Made by a program: the position numbers and the translations under genes
Shown: positions 1 through 13,044 of the stretch, piece after piece
How positions within the stretch are numbered: the first letter of the stretch is position 1
Layout of the letters: each line of letters starts with the position of its first letter
Notes under the pieces: model-generated
What the model saw: the letters and a program-made list of their open reading frames with translations, nothing else
What the model was told of the DNA's origin: nothing
Databases searched by the model: none
Source of the DNA: Tubulanus polymorphus
Taxonomy: Eukaryota > Nemertea > Palaeonemertea > Tubulaniformes > Tubulanidae
Assembly (NCBI RefSeq): GCF_964204645.1
Contig: NC_134025.1
Coordinates: forward strand, 30,596,001 to 30,660,000
Direction: 5' to 3'
Length of the DNA: 64,000 nucleotides

Positions 1-1907
1 TCTTAATTTGATAAATGCTTTAGATGTGGACTTATTGGCCGCTTGTCGAGAGGAATTTCATCGCCGTTTGAAAGTTTACCACGAATGGAAAACAAAGAAT
101 AAGAAGAAGGCGACTGTAGCAGCTGGTGCAGCTGGTGCCGCTGGTGCGACCGGTGCTAAAACAGAAGATGAACATAGAGTTCCGCAAGCTGTCAGTGAAC
201 ACGGTCAGTATTTCTATCTCTTGTTTCTTCACTCTTCTCTATTTTCGCTTCTTCATTTTTTTGTTTTTTCTTCGTTTCTGAATCTTTTATTGTTACAGCT
301 CCGAGTTCTAGACGTAAATATCTTATTATTCCCTATCGGTGGTCTGGTATAAGGCGCTGCTTATAAAGTCTGTACGCTCAGAATACTGATTTTCGTTCTG
401 TTCAATATTTTCGTTCCGGAGAATTTCGAAGCCATCATTCCGTGTTCGTGTACATACTTTATAAACGACTCCCTAACTTTTCATTTCTGATTTCTGATTC
501 ATTTCTGATCATTTCTAACGAGAAAATTGAATTCAAGTTCGAACCCACAATTTTAATAATTTCCTATAAATATTTGTGTTCTATTTGGTACGTGGTTAAA
601 ATGGTAGTTCAATGTAACGTGAGAAAATTATCAATCATATTTGAGAATAACAGTTGCATTAAACTACCAACAGAATCTGTTTCCTCCTAGCTTCCCTCTG
701 ACAATTGAAACCTCCATATTCATTTCTGATTACATATTTCTATGATTTATTTACCTCGGTTTCGGTCGTTTTCTAATTTTCTAACAAAATTCACGGTGAT
801 CATTTCGAATTTCTAAAAATTTCATCACAAAATTCATCGTCACTAAATGAATGGAGTTCGATGATGTACGATTCAAAAACCGCTTATTTTTAGAAAACTT
901 TATTTAATATTTTTTCGCTGCACATTTTGTTGAAATTTAACTTTTCATTTCACTATGAATCGATTTGAAATCGATCCGATTCCATGTGAATCTCGGACGA
1001 TTCGATTAAATGTCAGAGACGGACGGCATCAGGAACATGATTTTGATTTGTTTCAGCCACGGCTTATACGGCCTCCTCTTCCTCCTCTAACACAGTTGAA
1101 AAAGCACCAGTCGTTCCTCCTCGTCAGACGGTTGCAGAATCGGATACGATTCAGAGATATTTCCGGATTCCGTTTGTTCGTCCGTCGGATGAACACCGAG
1201 ACGGCCAACAGCGATTGAAGGGATTGTGGTACGCTCATTTCGATGGTAAATGGATCGCGCGTCAGATGGAAATTCATCCCGATAAACCACCGTGTTTACT
1301 GTTAGCTGGTTCGTATTCATTGATCATTTCATCATGAATATCTGCATCCAGTTTCTCAGTTTTGAATTAGAGTTGAAATTAGTTCATTTTCGATGAGTTA
1401 ACTCTGAATGAAATCTAAACTCATAACTGTGGAACATGGAGTCAGTCAGTTCCATTAGGTTGAGATTTGACTCAAGACTACAGCTGTGAGTTAAGAGTAA
1501 ACTCTTTAGGGCCTCTTAAAGTTATGGAGTCCATGGTTAAAATCAGTTCATTCTCAGTGTTTTAACTCTTGAGTCAAATTCAACCGTGGTTTTGGAGTCA
1601 GTTCTACAATTCTCTAAGTTTTTGATTCCACTTAACACTTGAGTTCGTTAAACTGTTACAGGAAATTTCAAATATCTGCCTTTATTTTCAAGTGTAATGA
1701 ATTTCTGATGGAATGTTCGTTTCAGGTATCGATGATATGAGAATGTGCGAATTAAGCATCGAACAGACGGGGCTTACTCGTAAAAAAGGCGCCGCTATTT
1801 TAGAAAAAGAATTCGAGGAAGAATGGAATAAAAACGACGGCGAAAATATATTACTGAGATATAAAACACAAGTGGCGTCGAAATATCTAAAGAATCGCCT
1901 TAATTAA
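1..1907 (+). CDS. MYO6: Unconventional myosin VI, C-terminal cargo-binding tail (partial)
   Basis: This is the 3' end of the minus-end-directed actin motor myosin VI; motor, neck and most of the tail lie upstream of the window. Exons are 1-203 (open at the window edge), 1057-1308 and 1726-1907, joined in phase 1 at both introns, with stop TAA at 1905-1907. The first exon carries the family signature [16 protein letters not shown], including the RRL adaptor-binding motif. The second carries [14 protein letters not shown] and [20 protein letters not shown]. The third carries [19 protein letters not shown], the C-terminal part of the cargo-binding domain. Two oddities stand out: an alanine/glycine-rich linker encoded around 111-160, and LWY where vertebrate myosin VI has the WWY cargo motif. 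The family assignment is very secure. A polyadenylation signal candidate (AATAAA) lies near 2310. Confidence 0.95.
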
Positions 1908-4575
1908 CGATAGAATGATATATAAAAAACAATGTTTGTAGCTGTAGTTGATTAATTATATACTGATGGTGAATACCGTAAACAAACGCTTGCTGAATGA
2001 AACAAATACTGTAGCACTGGACAGCACCGGATATAACTGCACCGTTCTGAATACTGCGTTCACGCTATCACTAGTTAGTCCATTCTAATTGGACCCGTAC
2101 CTAGAACTGACCTGATAAATGCAATTTGGGATCCGCTGTTGTCACTGGCCCAGTTTGATGCAACACTGATTGACAGTCACGCAGAGAAATTGTCCATTCT
2201 TAAATCTAACCTGGACCATTCATTTTGGCCGTTCTAAATTGAGAATGAACTTTTCCCTAGTGTTAACACTCGGGTCTGTTCTGAAATGGACAGAGTTTAG
2301 AAAGCTCTAAATAAAGTAGCGTGAACGTGGTTATAGTGTGATACACTGCGCACCTGTTACATTGTATAATGTAGTGATGACCAATGTTGTAAGAAAAGTT
2401 GTCTCAGATTTCAGCTTCTGAATCTAATTAACATAGATGTGTCAACTGACATCTGCTTTACATTCTTCATACTTGGTTCTGTCAATGATGCTCGACACCC
2501 CACCCTCCCCCGGAAAAGGGATTGGTTCAACTAAGGGCTTACACTTATCTCCAATGTTGTTTATATGTTGTTTAACTTTAGTTTTCCCCCTGAGATGATT
2601 AATGATGATAATGATTTTATGGTTTGAATTTATAAGTGGTTTAGATAAAGTAAAACCTCTTTAGAAAAGATATAAGGTTTCTTAAGAATCATTAGAATTA
2701 ACTTTTATTTACTCATCTGTGTCTAAAACGAACATTGCTCTAGTTGATGGTGGTCAGTATTTTGATGGAATAGTCTCCTATATACCGGTATTTATACGAA
2801 GGACTTTGATTGGGTGAAAAAGTGATCCCCTGATAAACGAATAGAGAAAAGTCTACTATAATTCACAGATCGTAATGTTTTTAATTCAGTGCCTTAAACA
2901 ATAATCAAATGTGCTACAAACATTTGTGTAGGCATTTTTTGACATTAGCATTTACATTCATCATACATAATATCTTTTCATATTTGGCTTAGTTTGTTCT
3001 ATTTTACATAATTATCAACTTAAAATTTACCTCTACAAAAAAAAAATCATCAAGTTTTAGATATTTAATCCATAATTTTTGTCTCCTTGAGTTCATTACG
3101 GAAATTCCTGGCTGTATTCAGATAATTATGTTGTAATTAATTGAAACAAAGTAAGAAAGTGAATATTTCTGTGACTGTCACAAGCTTTAGGTTTATAATT
3201 GTTAGAACCAAGTTCCACATTTGTGTGGTAAGATTTGATTTGAGTTAACAAGTCGAATCAGACTGCGAACTGTTGAATAGGGTCAATTTTGTTGTTGTAC
3301 TTAAGTGATATTTTGCATGGTGAAAACAATTTTAGATATTTATTGTATTGTTCAATAGGAAAACGTGAGGAATTTAGAAACTGGTTTCGATGTAGTTAAA
3401 AGATAGAAAAGGAATCCATCCAAATATGAAATATTCAGGACCTAGTTCCGCGGTTAACGAGTAAAGCTTGATTCTTGAGTTAGAAATCGTTCATTTGCGA
3501 TGTTTTAACTCAAAATTTTTAAGGAGAGAATCGTCGAACTAATGGGTCCTGTGATCGATATTTCAGCAGTAATTTGTGCAATCTCTTATGATTATTAATC
3601 AGTCCAACATTCTATATAAACATTCCACAAATATTTTAAATCATGATTGAATCCGTCCTCGATTCAAATGATGTTATTTAACGCTTAAATCCGACCAATC
3701 AATGATATGATTTTATAGGAATTATGGAGGTTTCTGTTTACATGATATACATATACATGATATATACAGATGATATTGTACTGGGTGCGATATATTCACA
3801 TTGTGATAAATACATGATTCACATTCCACACATATTGTCCAATCTACACAAATCATTCGTCTGAAAATGAAGAGATAATCTTTAATTCTCTGTTTAATGA
3901 ATTCATGTTCATGTTTTTCATGATTTTCTCAGATTTATTATTATTATTATTATATAATTATATGTATTACACTTTGTGCCGCATGCTGAATGTAAAATAT
4001 AATTTACATTGTATTGAAACATTCTGAGTTGGTTTTGTTTTAGCATTTTTGACATCGGAAGATCTTCCCTTTAGGGCATTTTAAATCATAGAGGATTTGA
4101 TTTGACAGTGAATGGGGCCGGTTCACAGTCTAACCAACCATAGGCATAGACCGCCGGTGGTATATTCAATATTGTGACACAGTCCCCGATGTTTGACCGA
4201 AAAACGGGAAGTTACGAGTCAGTCCCCAATGATTGTTCGCGCTCCAGGAGGTGCTGCCATCTAGAATCAGCTGGCATGACAGAATGTAAATAGAGATTTG
4301 ACAGTTCTATTTCTAAGGTAAATATTACCGAATTTCAGCATCTTGTCTGAAGTTTCACAGTTAATTTGTGATACGTATGAATGAATTTCGATATTTCGCA
4401 TAGAAATGAAGTGTTTGGAACTGTTAATTCTGACGTTTGAACCGTTAAAACGCGATAAGTTTTAACACGTTTTAAAGTCAATTTTATTGAGACATTTTAT
4501 TCTTCACACTCTGGTCGTCGACGTCTTAAGTATTCAATGTATATTTTGTAGATAATGTTATCGTGAGAATAAAGA
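1908..4575. other. Intergenic region and MYO6 3' UTR
   Basis: No coding exon is recognisable on either strand. The left part probably contains the myosin VI 3' UTR with an AATAAA near 2310. Copies of a dispersed motif related to CAGTTCCACA...TGAGTTAA occur near 3210 and 3440. A CTCF-like motif lies on the minus strand at 4244-4266, about 310 bases before the next gene's start codon, so the promoter of that gene probably lies around 4200-4570. Confidence 0.6.
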
Positions 4576-7500
4576 ATGGCTGTGTCACAGCATCGGGAAC
4601 CATTAAACAATGGAGGATTTCCGACTATTAATGTTAACCTAACAATCAAAAATCCTGGAGGACCTCCGATAAAACAATCATTCAATCCATCATCACCAGG
4701 AACGGAGGACGATCGACCTGCTACTCCTACTGCAATACCTCGCACTCATAATGGATTCGAATTACCCAAATTAGTCGATATCAATTCTGGAGTTTTTAAC
4801 AGCAGCAACAAAAATAGCAACATGTTTCAGGTAATTTAAACAGTTTATTATGAAACTTGTTTTAGTTGATGTCTCACTCTCTTCATCCTGGATTTTATTT
4901 AGATATTCATCTATTTGCTGTTAGTTGTTTTTCTGGACCCAGTTCGACAGTTGTTGTTTAACACTAGTGTAAGAAATTAAAAATGAACCAATTTTATTTC
5001 AATCTATAAACTCTTAACTGTTGAACTTGGTCCCCTTATATTTTCTATCATGTTTGACTGTTTTACTTGAATTTTTAGTTTTTTAATCTCATTAATTTCT
5101 AAATTCAAATTTATTTTAGTTCTTTGATTGAATGCAAGGTATGAATAAAGTTCATATTTGAAATATTTTATCTCTTATTCCTCTAAATTCCCATAATGTC
5201 AATTCTTGCACAGTTGTTATGCTTTAGGGGTCAAACTGCTGAGGTATATATTTCATAATTTATTTGCTTTGCTTGAATAGCGAAATCACATTTGATATAT
5301 CTCAAATTCCTTTCAAAGGCTGGTAACAAACATCTCACAGAATTCATCATGGTTTGCAAATAATTTTGAAAATATCAGTGATAGTCTATCAAATTCAATT
5401 CACTGAAAATATCAATTTGCTATGAATTTGAGGTGGGTCACTGATATATCAACTGGACAATGCTATATTATCATATCTTATTAGATATTTATCCAAGATA
5501 GTTATCTATATAAACTATGTTACTTTTTACAGGGCTTTCAAATTGAACCCGATAACAAATTGTCAGAAAATTACAATGAACTTAAATTGCACATTGAATC
5601 CTTGCAAAGCAAGGCAAGTATTCCATTTTGTTATTGTAGCGGCAGATTTAATCCAGTTATTTCTATAGAAATAATTGCTAGCAAGTTGAAAAATGATATT
5701 TGAAGAGACAAGGCGTAGTCCATTCCACCTGATGGCGTGATTTAATTCTCAGTGATAAATCTTCAAATTTTATCACATAAAATTGTATGGTGGGACTTTT
5801 TCTATAGGCCTAGTTTCCAATTTTAAAGTGAACATTGAAGATACAGAAAAAGTTCAGAATTCAAATTGGGTTTTGAGTTAATTCTTGGTTTTTAGATTTT
5901 GTCTAAAATTGTTGATGCAGGATAAAGTACTCGATATATTGTGAATTAGAAATGAATTTCAGATTGTATTTGACAATACTATGTGATATACTAGGTAGAA
6001 TTATGGCTGGAATTGATGTGAATCATCAATAACTGTACAATATTCGGCTCAGTTTCTATTAGCGTTCACTGCAGCTTCAATTTCCTGTTGGAAACAGATT
6101 TAGAACAAATCACAATAACTTCATTCATTCTCCCTCTACCACTCACTGACTCCATCCTCTCTCATTGCTCATTTCATTAGATTGACACTGTGAAAATATT
6201 TCTATCACAAAAAGTAGAAACAAAAAGGGTAGGTTTGAATAATGAAGCGTCAATTGCTGAAAAAATTGTTTGAATTGGAAAACTGACGTAATGACAATTG
6301 AAACTGCATTATTAATAATGGTATTTATCTGATGGTTGAATTAAATCAATTTTTAGACTCGTCCCTGATGAAAGCAAAGTTGAATATAGAATTCTAGGTG
6401 GCTAGATTTTTCCAGATCAGTCGTTAATCTGACATTGCTTTAAACTGAATCTTTTCGTTTTCATTATCCCGTTTCAAACAGTGGTTGGAATCTTCTATTT
6501 TCAAGTTAATTAAGGAAAAAGTGGAACATAATTCGTAAATAATTTTTTCTCACCGATCCCCGGGAGATAGTTAGATAAATTGTGCTGTCTAAAACAGGTA
6601 TTTAGATTGATATTCTCATTGTATTTTATGAATAATGAGATACATAAAATTCATGTTTTTCATGTCGTGATATTGAATACCGTTATAAAGTATAAACCGG
6701 TCTAAAAACGCATGATTAATGATGGGTGTCTTCAGACAGGTTTCTTACAGTCGAGGGCTTCGCGGGGCTGCCAGAAAAAAAAACAATTCTCTCTGTCAAA
6801 AATTGTCCTAAACTGACTTGAATTGACTTAAATTGCCCTTAAAGCGCGAAAAGTTTGAAAATTATCTAAAACTAGAAATGCTTGTTTTTTAGATCATACA
6901 AATGAATGGTTGTAGAATTTTTGATAGAATTTATAATTTCTAAAAATATAAGTTTTCGTTCAAAGGCTACAATTGTATATATACCCATTAGGCTAATTGA
7001 ATAGTAATTGGCTATTATAAATAGTCATTATTGTGACATTAAAAGGGCGTTATTCGTGACACTGTATTTAATGTAATAGTGCCCCATCAGAACCCTTAAT
7101 TAATGAATACTGAATGCTTTGAAACTAGTAACCCGTAAACAGCCCAACCACTGACAACGAGTGAAATAATCTTCATTCTATGAGGAGTTTATTACAGATT
7201 ATCACCTGAAATGAATTAGAATCTTGACCAGGGTATGTATTATTATATCTAGAAGGGTTTTGTTTATTAATGCATATAAGACTTCATGGATATTTCTGTA
7301 TGTTTATTGCTGGTATATTTGATATCCTGCTGGTAGCTATTAGTCCATACATAACCAGCACTGTCTTATATACACACAGATTATTATATCAAATTCTATG
7401 TGACTAAATAATTCTATGACACAACTGAACTTTTTTTACTTTTTGTAATAAAATCCTAAGGAACAAAAAAATAATCTGAGTTTTTTTCTGATTGACAATT

Positions 7501-10500
7501 GATTAAATTCTGTATTTGTAGATGAGGGGTGGTCGTCAAGACAACAGCGACGAAGGGGAGCTGGAGTACGATACGGGGCAACCGGTCCCGTACCAGGCCC
7601 GAAACTTTAAGTAAGTCCCTGAAGCTGAATGTTGAAAATCCGCAATTCTGAGTTTAAAAGTTTGACTCTAGACTTGAATTTTCACAATTTTTTTGCCCTA
7701 GTGTGAAATTTCAACTGAGTACTATAGAACCTGATTCGGTATCACATGATATATTGTTAATGCGCGTATTATTTTTTATTTGGTGACATTTATGAGACGA
7801 TATTTTAATTTTGACAACCGTGGCGACGACGTGTGCGTGCGTATAAACGAGATAAATTCCCATAGCTGTTATTGAAAACATGAACGTTCAGTTATTGATT
7901 GATTTCATTTAAAAAAAGTATCTGAATAGAAATAACATGATTATATTGATGTCGTGCTGACACAACTCATTAGCATTCATTGTGTTTATATAATGTTTGT
8001 AAATCCACATATCTGATTCCTCGTCACAATCTGTTAAAAGAGTTGTACAGCATAGGAGCCGCTAAATCAGTGAATGTGAAATCAGGTAGTACTGTTTGTA
8101 GGTTAACTGATTTATTAGAATTATGCGAGCATTCGCTATTAGTTCACAATACAGCAGATTCATCGGGTAAATGAGCCATTTTACTATATACTAGTAACGA
8201 AAGCTCTTTGTATTTATAATTTAAAATCAAATTAACCAACGAAGTACTAGCAGTTTATCACGTGAACTGAAACGGAGAAGTGGCCAACTTTACTGACCAG
8301 TGACAATATTAAAACTGCATTGTGATTATTGTTGTAGAGGGAAATGAATAAAATGTCTTCCCATAATTAGAGAAACAAATCTATAAGTGAAAACAACTTA
8401 TCTAAACACTTCAGTCTTCTTGATACCATTTTCAAAACAAATGTATGAAAAAGAAAAACCAATGATCAGTCATAGAACAATTAGTATACATGTATATAGT
8501 TCTAATATCTGGGCCAGAATAATTCTGTCGCACTCAAAGATGACTGCTATCATCAAAATAGTCTTCCAAAGTTATTCTTAGTTTGAATATTTTCAGGTCA
8601 TCGACGCTACTGAAAATGGTCTCCGTCCCTCAACGTCATCCAGATGCATTTTATTCTAAAAATGGTTTTCCGAAAAAGAAAGGCATAATTTTACACACAG
8701 ACCGATATCAATGGGACGAAAAGAGAATTCTAGAAAAGTGAGTTTCAACACACAGCAACGAGCTGTTAGATTTAATATTGATTTATCATTTATTGTGAGA
8801 AATGTTCGCTATAAATACTTATCAATATTGATACACAATATTTGCTAAAAAAAAAATCAATATTCATCAATATTGCTAAAATACTTGTTGTTATTCGTTT
8901 TTGAAGTCGACAAACTCAACGCGAACGAATGCAAGCTGAAATGGCTCAATTAGAAAAACTAAGAAATTCAAAACGAAAACTAGAAACTAAAATTCCTCAT
9001 CGCGTCAATCACGGGCTCTTACTGGGAGGTACTAAAATAGAATTCGAAGAAAGGTAATACAGCGGACTCCGATCAAGTGAGAATTCTATATCTAATTCTA
9101 TATGTGATGTTTCAATACATATAAATGTGTTTATTTTAGAGTTGATATATCTGGTGAATTAGATCGATTAAAAGCACTAGTTTTACCACCCGGAGCTCGA
9201 GAATTATTCGTCGGGAAAGGTTTTATGCTTCCAGAGTAAGTTTTTAACAAATTAATTACATCGTCAAAAAAGTTTTGAAATGAATAGAATTATGGAGATC
9301 GATATAAAATTCTATTTTTAGAAATCATCAGATATTGAAACCTCGTAAAAAGCCTCCTCCACCGACACCGCAGGAGGATACACGTACGTTATACCTCACT
9401 CCGTATAGATTTACAAATTGTTATCTGAGAAGAGTAGAATTGATCGATTTTATTAATGAACGGCTTTCAACACCTCGCTTTATTGCAAATGCTTTCCATG
9501 TGTGGCTCTACCTCCGAACAGCAGTGTATTATTAGTGTTTACCATGTGTGGGTTTGAATATAACGGAAATTTCAAACACGGATTGATTGAATATAATAAT
9601 AGTAATAACAGCTCATATATAACTATATGAGTGGCACTTTATACACCATACACACCTGTGTGACGACGAGGGTTGATTTTCATAAACACTTCATTCTGAT
9701 AATCCGATACTCCTCGCGACTGTTTCATTTAGATATACATGTGTTTCTCTAACGGTTCAAGAGTAGATTTAGAAATAAATATTAACAACCTTCCTAGAAA
9801 TCATATTAGTATTGAGATTTATTTTGATTGATTGAATGACTTGATGGCTTTAGAATTCCAGACCGCTGCGACCTGTCCCTCGCATAACGTTTTAACATTA
9901 TGTTGCTGTAATAGGAAATTTCAAAATTTCTTCAAAGACTTTGTGATGATAAACTTCATTTGAAATTCCTTCAACTGATTCTTCATAGATCTGTGTTTGC
10001 TCTTTATTAGTCATACAGTCGGCTCCTCCCACTTTCTGTAGAAAAGACTCTAGTACTAGTGACTGCGGTGCTGCGTACACGCGAGAATGCAGCTGTACCA
10101 GATTGCCTGCACTTCCTAAGATGAACACTTTGATGCGACGCGGTAAAAAACGCAAGTCAATTGATGAAACGAATCTGCCCTCGATTAGCAGACGAAATTC
10201 TAAAATAGGTACAAACCATGTGATGTACATTCATTTCTTTACTGAGGTCTCCGATTGATAAGCGACCTCAATGTTGAGGCCCTCAGTGTTAACTTCTCTG
10301 TGAGGCCCATTGCCTCTGTGGGCTCCTTTGTGTTGAGGTCTCTCATCGATGAAAGTCTCACAGTTGAGGTCTCCATGAAGCCCTTTTTCTCTGTAAGGTC
10401 CTCAATGTTGAGGTCTCTGATTGATGAGTGGCCTCAATTTTGAGATCTCTGTGAAGCCCACTGTCTCTGCGAGGTCCTTAGTATTGATGTCTCTGATTGA

Positions 10501-13044
10501 TGAAGACCTCAGTTTAACTCAGGTGTTGGGTGATACACATTTGGTTTTTGATATTTTTTATTTTTTGAGTTTAATGTTTTTCACGCATTAGTTTTTCAGC
10601 CACTGACAACTGTGTCAATCATCTATTGTCTGTCATTTCATTCTGATTTCTTCAAATTTCTTTAGTTGAGTGATTTTTCTTGCTTATAGTAATTTTTCTA
10701 TTAGAATTGATGTACATATTTGTCAGTAGGTGCAGTTTCTTTTTATCTCACACTCTGCTAATTGCTGCACACACAATTCATGCTGTCTCTGACCACAGCG
10801 TAGAGCGAGTGTAAGCAGAAAGTTTGATGGTACATGCAGTTGTTTGATAAAAATTGATGAATGCTTTGTACGGAGACATCAAATAAAATCAAAAGACATT
10901 TTGTTTTGTGTCTCAAATGCTCCGAATGCTGTTCCATTGAATATCTTCAAAAAATGTTAAAGATGTATGAAAGATCAAAGATTATTTTGTTTCTGATCTG
11001 GGTTCAGTTTCATGAATGTTATAAACTCAATATGTATGGCTTAGTTACTATTGAATTATCAATATCTACAAACTTGATTAAAAATAGCTGTTTTTAAGTC
11101 ATGAAACTTGAGCCTGATATTTATTCCCAGTTGTAATTGTTATTATATGTATGATTTACCTATTTGAAGGTGGTCAGTCAAATAAACCGTCGACTTCTGT
11201 CAATGTATCGAACATAAGATTCGAGAACCCGGTGAAGAAGAAAGATATGTATGAGAATTGTGAGGAGAAAGTTCCAGATTGGGCTAAAGAAGATGATGAG
11301 TAAGTTTAAACAGGATTCTGAATTCGAGGACATTTTCAAAATAGCTGCTTTTACAGTCTTTATCATCATTCAGTCTCTTGTACTGAATTATATCGAAATT
11401 TATTAAAGATTTAAACCAAAGACAAATAATATTTTTGGGCTCTCACTGGAAACTTGTCAGTAATGTAAATGTTATGTATTGTTTTAGCATGGAATCTTAA
11501 GTCCATGGTTTCAGTGAACTCATCATTTGTAGTGTTTTTATAATCGGATGGGTTTATATTAGCGAGATTATGAAACTATACGACAGTTTACTAGAAACCA
11601 GGTTTGATCTAACTATTTTATTAATTCAGTGATAATCCAGAAGCTGATGTAGAAATCAAACTTCCAGCGTCGGCTCGCGCTGAACAACAAGCACCAGTTG
11701 GGGATCTGATTCCTATACCGGGCAGCCCGATGAAATCTATCACTCCAAATCCACTTAAAGCGGCTGATCTTAAAACCAATGTTTCCGATGAAGAGAGAAA
11801 TCAACTTTCTGAAGCTTTCAGGAGACTGGATACAGATTCAGATGGGTAAATATTTATATGTAGATTTCTTATAATAATCATCACCATAATCCATATAGAA
11901 TATGCTCTTTGTGTTGATATGCGTTAAAACAACAGATGCGACAATATATAGTATGTTGATGTGATGGAAATTAACTAATAGTTGACATCTAAATTGACAG
12001 GCATTTACTGTATCAACAGTTGAAAACACAGTTTCCAGAAGTTTTGAGTCAACAACAGGAACGATATCTCAAAGTGGTTTGTATTGATTAAGATATTCAG
12101 CTCGATGTTATTAAGACCGGTGAATATTGCAGAGGGTATTAAATGTTTCAGGTGTACGATATTACTAGCGCAAGTACTTACTTCGGAATCGAAGAATTCA
12201 TCACTTTAACTCATCTCATGCAAAGAATTGAAAATCTAAGGTAAACATCAAATTCAAAATTAGTCAATTATTCAATAAGAATATATATCTGGTGTATGAA
12301 TGATTTAATTTCTGGTTTATAGTGAAGTATTGAAGAATTCTTATGAGAAAATAGACATGTTAGAAATCAAAGATGATGTCATACAATATGTGGTAAGTGT
12401 TGGACCTGGTTTCACACCCCCCTATATACATCTCTCTCTCTCCTCTCATTCAGTCCCCTCTTAATATCTTTCTCTATCTCTCTCCTCTCTGTCACTTACT
12501 CTGATTCTACTAACACTTGATATTACTAGGTAGAACATTCCAACTTGCAGGTGGGCAAATTTAAAAGCTCTCTCAGCAAAATTTCTATATATATATATAT
12601 CATAGGTTTTACTGGTTGATTAAAATCCTGACTGACTATCTCCTCTATACATCTCTCCTCTCACCTCTCTTTATATCACTCTCCTCTCTCTCTCTATCTC
12701 TCTCCTCTCTGTCACATACTCTGATTCTACTTACAGGAATTATTTGAATCACTGGACAGAGAATCGATGGGAGTAATGTCGATGGAATCAATTGAAGAAA
12801 TTCTCAGTTCATCTTTCGAAACAAATCCGGATGAAAAACCAGAATTATTCCAAGAGATTTTACCAGTGATAAATCCAGTAGGTATTTCAATACACGTACC
12901 TCGCAACTGCTGGAAAAATATCGAAAAAAATTACTAATATTTTTGAAATTAATTTTTCAGGAAAATCAGGACACAGTTTCAAAAATGGACTTTCTTTCGT
13001 ACATTCCTTATTTCATATACATGAAGAAATCAGCGATGAATTGA
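4576..13044 (+). CDS. EF-hand-like protein of unknown function, 573 aa as modelled
   Basis: Modelled exons: 4576-4830, 5533-5613, 6181-6228, 7522-7610, 8597-8737, 8907-9053, 9140-9235, 9322-9383, 11170-11299, 11630-11845, 12001-12073, 12152-12240, 12323-12392, 12737-12877, 12961-13044. Phases agree at every junction and the sum is a multiple of three. The N-terminus is low complexity and probably disordered. The middle has a charged helical stretch (RQTQRERMQAEMAQLEKLRN) and a KPRKKPPPPTP proline run. The C-terminal third looks like EF-hand pairs: LDTDSDGHLLYQQL matches the calcium loop (D-x-D-x-D-G) but ends in Q where E is usual, and LDRESMGVMSMESI is a degenerate second loop. There is no signal peptide or membrane segment. 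The 48-bp exon 6181-6228 is less certain, and exon 10 could end at 12076 instead of 12073. I do not recognise a named orthologue; the general plan resembles vertebrate EF-hand proteins such as C1orf87, but similarity is not clear by eye. A polyadenylation signal candidate is at 13330-13335. Confidence 0.75.
9898..10204 (-). CDS. Possible antisense coding exon inside intron 8 of the EF-hand-like gene
   Basis: The minus strand has an open frame ending at TAA (9898-9900) whose translation looks protein-like, for example SLVLESFLQKVGGADCMTN and EEILKFPITAT. Directly upstream on the minus strand, at about 10205-10220, a pyrimidine-rich tract followed by TTTTAG forms a good 3' splice site, so this could be the last exon of a gene read opposite to its host. 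An ATG at 10228-10230 would instead give a 110-aa single-exon frame. I do not recognise the protein and found no upstream partner exon. It may be a nested gene, a decayed retrocopy or chance. Confidence 0.35.
10235..10520. repeat. Imperfect ~77-bp tandem repeat
   Basis: About four degenerate units share the core GAGGTCTCTGATTGATGA and runs such as CTCTGTGAGGCC. Core copies occur near 10243, 10335, 10408 and 10486. It lies in the large intron of the EF-hand-like gene, just upstream of the antisense open frame. A small open frame across it (10255-10443) has repeat composition only and is not called. Confidence 0.6.

Noticed and set aside
10255-10443. 62-residue open frame
   Set aside because: It lies entirely in a degenerate tandem repeat and reads as repeats of the same short peptide.
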